Assembly (NCBI GenBank): GCA_029974855.1
Contig: JARKQO010000075.1
Location: forward strand, 1-7,339
DNA from: Eubacteriales bacterium
GTDB taxonomy: Bacteria > Bacillota_A > Clostridia > Christensenellales > Aristaeellaceae
Length of the DNA stretch: 7,339 nt
Direction: 5' to 3'
Under the pieces are notes generated by a model that was not told the origin of the DNA, did not search any database, and was given only the letters and a program-made list of their open reading frames with translations. The translations under genes and the position numbers were made by a program. Below are positions 5,472 through 7,339 of the stretch, one piece after another (positions within the stretch are counted from its first letter, which is position 1; every line of letters begins with the position of its first letter).

Positions 5472-6503
5472 ATGGAAAACACCAGAAGGATCAACAGCAG
5501 GAAGGCCGGCGAGTTTCTGCTCAATTACGCCCTGTACATCATCCTCGTGGCCATTCTGGTGACCGTCAGCATCATCAAGCCCAATTTCGTGGAGTATACC
5601 AACGTCCTGAACATTCTGAAGCAGGCGGCCACCAAGGGCATCCTGGCCCTGGGCTGCGCCGGCATCATCGTGCTGGCGGGCACGGATCTGTCCATCGGCC
5701 GGGTGCTGGGCCTGAGCGCGGCGGTCACCGCCTCGCTGGTGCAGTCGGTCACCTATGGCTCCCGCTATTATCTGGGCATGACGCAGCAGCTGCCCCTGAT
5801 CGTGCCGCTGCTGGCGTCCATCGCCATCTGCGTGGTCTTTGGCCTTATCAACGGCTTTGGCGTGGCCAAGCTGCAGATGCACGCGTTCATCATCACCCTG
5901 GGGACGCAGCTCATCGCCTTTGGCGCGAACTGTATTTACATCGAGTCCCAGCCCTCCGGCTCGGCCCAGGCCCTTTCCACCTTTGACCGGAACTTCCTGA
6001 ATACGGCGGCGGGCAACCTGATCCTGGGCGAGGTGAAGATCCCGCTGGCGATTTTGTACTTCCTGGCCCTGGCGGTGATCATGTGGGTGGTTTGGAACAA
6101 GACGAGGCTGGGTAAAAACATGTTCGCGGTGGGCGGCAACCCGGAGGCCGCGGCGGTGTCCGGCGTCAACGTGGCAAAGACCATCATGCTGGTGTACCTG
6201 GTGGCCGGGGTTTTGTACGGCATCGCCTCCTTCCTGGAGGCGGCCCGCATCCAATCGGTGGGCGCCAACACGGGCATCAACTATGAGCTGGACGCCATTT
6301 CCGCCTGCGTCATCGGCGGCGTTTCCTTCTCGGGCGGCGTGGGCACCATCCAGGGCGTGGTCATCGGCGCGGTGATCCTACAGGCCATCAACTACTCGCT
6401 GTACTTCCTCCAGGTCAACGCGTACTGGCAGTATATCATCAGGGGCCTGATTATCGTGCTGGCCGTGGCCATCGACGTGCGCAAGTCCTTGGTGAAGAAA
6501 TAA
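5472..6503 (+). CDS. mglC: Sugar ABC transporter permease (MglC-like)
   Basis: A 343-residue polytopic membrane protein of the BPD_transp_2 family (RbsC/MglC/XylH; E. coli MglC is 336 residues). About eight to ten hydrophobic helices are visible, for example near residues 18-35, 57-70, 78-90, 107-128, 139-156, 190-208, 238-255 and 290-305. Family landmarks include VLAGTDLSIG (67-76), the cytoplasmic loop GKNMFAVGGNPEAAAVSGV (214-232) that contacts the ATPase, and IGGVSFSGGVGTIQG (281-295). It starts 15 bases after the mglA stop, with a purine-rich GGGGGAAAG ribosome binding site just upstream. It would work as a homodimer passing sugar delivered by the binding protein. The operon has a single permease gene, as in mgl and rbs systems. 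The one base between its stop and the next ATG implies translational coupling. Confidence 0.92.
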   Translation: MENTRRINSRKAGEFLLNYALYIILVAILVTVSIIKPNFVEYTNVLNILKQAATKGILALGCAGIIVLAGTDLSIGRVLGLSAAVTASLVQSVTYGSRYYLGMTQQLPLIVPLLASIAICVVFGLINGFGVAKLQMHAFIITLGTQLIAFGANCIYIESQPSGSAQALSTFDRNFLNTAAGNLILGEVKIPLAILYFLALAVIMWVVWNKTRLGKNMFAVGGNPEAAAVSGVNVAKTIMLVYLVAGVLYGIASFLEAARIQSVGANTGINYELDAISACVIGGVSFSGGVGTIQGVVIGAVILQAINYSLYFLQVNAYWQYIIRGLIIVLAVAIDVRKSLVKK

Positions 6504-6504
6504 G

Positions 6505-6708
6505 ATGGCGGATTTGAAGAAAAGCGAGCGGATCGCCCGGGCGGACATGGAAGTGGAAGAAAAGGCGGCCCAGCCCCGCCGGGGCTTGCGGGAAACCCTG
6601 TACAGCCACATCCATGTATCCGTGCGCACCATGAACATCATCATCTGCGTGATCGCTTTCCTCCTGGTGGCCAGCATCGTTATCGGCGTGGTACAGGGGG
6701 GAAGGTAG
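6505..6708 (+). CDS. Small single-pass membrane protein coupled to mglC
   Basis: A 67-residue protein whose ATG follows the mglC stop after one base (TAAGATG), so it is almost certainly translated by coupling. Residues 1-41 are highly charged (KKSERIARADMEVEEKAA, then RRGLRE and the segment YSHIHVSVRT). One hydrophobic helix spans about 43-63 (from MNIIICVIAF to IVIGVV), and the C-terminus is the short tail QGGR. By the positive-inside rule the charged N-terminus should be cytoplasmic. I cannot assign a family; the classical mgl operon has no such fourth gene. Its place as the last gene before the operon's terminal hairpin suggests a role tied to the transporter, such as stabilising it or modulating its activity, but that is inference. 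The reading frame has membrane-protein composition and an in-operon position, so it is likely real. Confidence 0.7.
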   Translation: MADLKKSERIARADMEVEEKAAQPRRGLRETLYSHIHVSVRTMNIIICVIAFLLVASIVIGVVQGGR

Positions 6709-6726
6709 GCCGGGTTTGTTCCCGCT

Positions 6727-6775
6727 GACGGGCAGCCCCGTGAAAGAGATTTTCCCTTTCACGGGGCCGCCCGTC
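6727..6775 (+). terminator. Terminal hairpin of the mgl operon
   Basis: A very strong stem: GACGGGC (6727-6733) and GCCCCGTGAAAG (6735-6746) pair with CTTTCACGGGGC (6756-6767) and GCCCGTC (6769-6775). That makes 19 base pairs with a single A-C mismatch and a 9-nt loop. Only ATTTG follows on the plus strand and no T-run follows on the minus strand, so it is not a textbook intrinsic terminator. It lies between the convergent mgl operon and the gene at 6885-7256 and may serve both directions. Confidence 0.6.
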
Positions 6776-6780
6776 ATTTG

Positions 6781-6884
6781 ATGTGCGCTTCCGGTTCGGG
6801 GCTTGGGCAAAGGGGTGATGTTTAAGGAAGGGTAAAGGGTATGTCCTGATTCCGCGAGGGGTCCCAGGCCCGGAGCTTGCAGCA
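6781..6884. other. Short intergenic stretch with no feature seen
   Basis: About 100 bases lie between the terminal hairpin of the mgl operon and the stop codon of the convergent minus-strand gene. I see no ORF with a ribosome binding site, no consensus promoter and no strong hairpin here. Confidence 0.5.
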
Positions 6885-7256
6885 CTACGTTCTCCCATGA
6901 TAGGGCGCTAAAGAATGAGAGAACGAATCGCCATTTTGGATCAGCCGCTGGAAAAAGGCTTCCCCCGAGGTGGTATCCAAATCTGCCAGGTAGCTGCTTC
7001 CCCCAAAGGTCGCCTGCCCATTGAGAAAAAACTCCACAGCCACCTGGCGGCCTGTCATGAAATCATCAATATACGCCAGCAGCTTTTCGTATTCGTCCTC
7101 TTCAAAATGTTCAAAATGCATATGTTGATACGAAAAACGGAAAGTAACCCTGGGCAGGTCAGGAGAAAATTCGGATTCCACGGTGATGTGTTCGCCCCCC
7201 AATGGATTGGGAATTTCAAGGGTTGGGATCATGAGCTGATTCCATTCGTGATCCAT
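6885..7256 (-). CDS. Unrecognised acidic 123-residue protein
   Basis: A minus-strand ORF converging on the mgl operon. The product starts MDHEWNQLMIPTLEIPNPLG. It is soluble, acidic and aromatic-rich, with alternating strand-like segments (HITVESEF, RVTFRFSYQHMHFEHF), an acidic helix (EEDEYEKLLAYIDDFM at about 51-66) and another strand pair (QVAVEFFLNGQATFGGSSYL). There is no signal peptide, membrane helix or known catalytic motif. GGAG lies eight bases before the ATG at 7256, and an in-frame TAA at 7284-7286 bounds it upstream. Codon use looks less GC-rich than in the mgl genes. I do not recognise the family. Its size, acidity and position after another short ORF would fit an immunity-like or accessory protein, but that is speculation. 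An overlapping plus-strand ORF is judged a shadow. Confidence 0.6.
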   Translation of the reverse strand: MDHEWNQLMIPTLEIPNPLGGEHITVESEFSPDLPRVTFRFSYQHMHFEHFEEDEYEKLLAYIDDFMTGRQVAVEFFLNGQATFGGSSYLADLDTTSGEAFFQRLIQNGDSFSHSLAPYHGRT

Positions 7257-7283
7257 GATCCGGGCTCCATGCTCCCGGTATGC

Positions 7284-7339
7284 TTACAGGAGGTTGTGAA
7301 ACAATTCCGCTTCGCTCACCATTAGATTCACCCCCATGC
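7284..7339 (-). CDS. C-terminal end of an unknown minus-strand ORF (runs off the right edge)
   Basis: The last 18 codons before a TAA stop read MGVNLMVSEAELFHNLL on the minus strand. The ORF is open to the window edge. It ends 27 bases before the ATG of the 123-residue protein gene, so the two may be co-transcribed. Too short to classify. It could also be a very short ORF starting inside the window, since a GGGGGTG stretch precedes an internal ATG at 7320-7322. Confidence 0.3.
   Translation of the reverse strand, partial: MGVNLMVSEAELFHNLL

Noticed and set aside
3963..6254. A 763-codon open frame on the minus strand across mglA and mglC
   Set aside because: It is antisense to two clear ABC genes. 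The product is low-complexity His/Gln/Gly/Asp-rich with no domain, as expected from the reverse complement of GC-rich codons.
6915..7325. A 136-codon plus-strand ORF over the 123-residue protein gene
   Set aside because: No ribosome binding site or promoter was found. The opposite strand gives a more protein-like product with alternating hydrophobic strands and an acidic helix.

Overview
The window looks like chromosomal DNA of a GC-rich member of the Clostridia, probably gut-type. The evidence is strong AGGAGG-type ribosome binding sites, sigma-A-like promoters, and a DUF5711-type protein next to a CvpA family protein, a pairing I associate with Clostridia. This placement is inference; there is no rRNA, tRNA or marker gene to confirm it.

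Layout, left to right. (1) On the minus strand at the left edge is the first 55 codons of a SAM-dependent methyltransferase. It is preceded by a long leader (about 167-417) that holds a candidate promoter, a possible 32-residue leader ORF and a terminator-like hairpin just before the gene's ribosome binding site. (2) A two-gene minus-strand operon follows: a membrane-anchored DUF5711-type beta-propeller-like protein (1174-2295), then a CvpA family membrane protein (423-1136). It has a promoter at 2410-2438. (3) A divergent intergenic region (2296-2802) carries that promoter and a perfect consensus promoter facing right (2543-2571), followed by a 225-nt structured leader. (4) A plus-strand sugar ABC transporter operon has the order mglB-mglA-mglC: a periplasmic-type galactose/glucose-binding protein, a double ATPase and a permease. 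A 67-residue single-pass membrane protein is coupled to its 3' end. (5) A strong hairpin at 6727-6775 closes the operon. (6) On the minus strand at the right edge are an unrecognised acidic 123-residue protein (6885-7256) and the last 18 codons of another ORF.

How it works together. The mgl operon would encode a high-affinity importer for galactose, glucose or a related glycoside. The binding protein captures sugar outside the membrane, two copies of the permease form the channel, and the ATPase drives transport. The binding protein keeps the family's calcium-binding loop but differs from the E. coli protein at three sugar-contact positions. It also has a cleavable signal peptide without a lipobox, which is unusual for a Gram-positive cell. 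An 11-bp hairpin between mglB and mglA probably keeps binding protein in excess over the membrane components. No regulator gene lies in the window.

Most of the DNA is ordinary. The less explained parts are the methyltransferase leader, the mgl leader with competing stems, the small membrane protein at the operon end, and the two minus-strand ORFs at the right edge.
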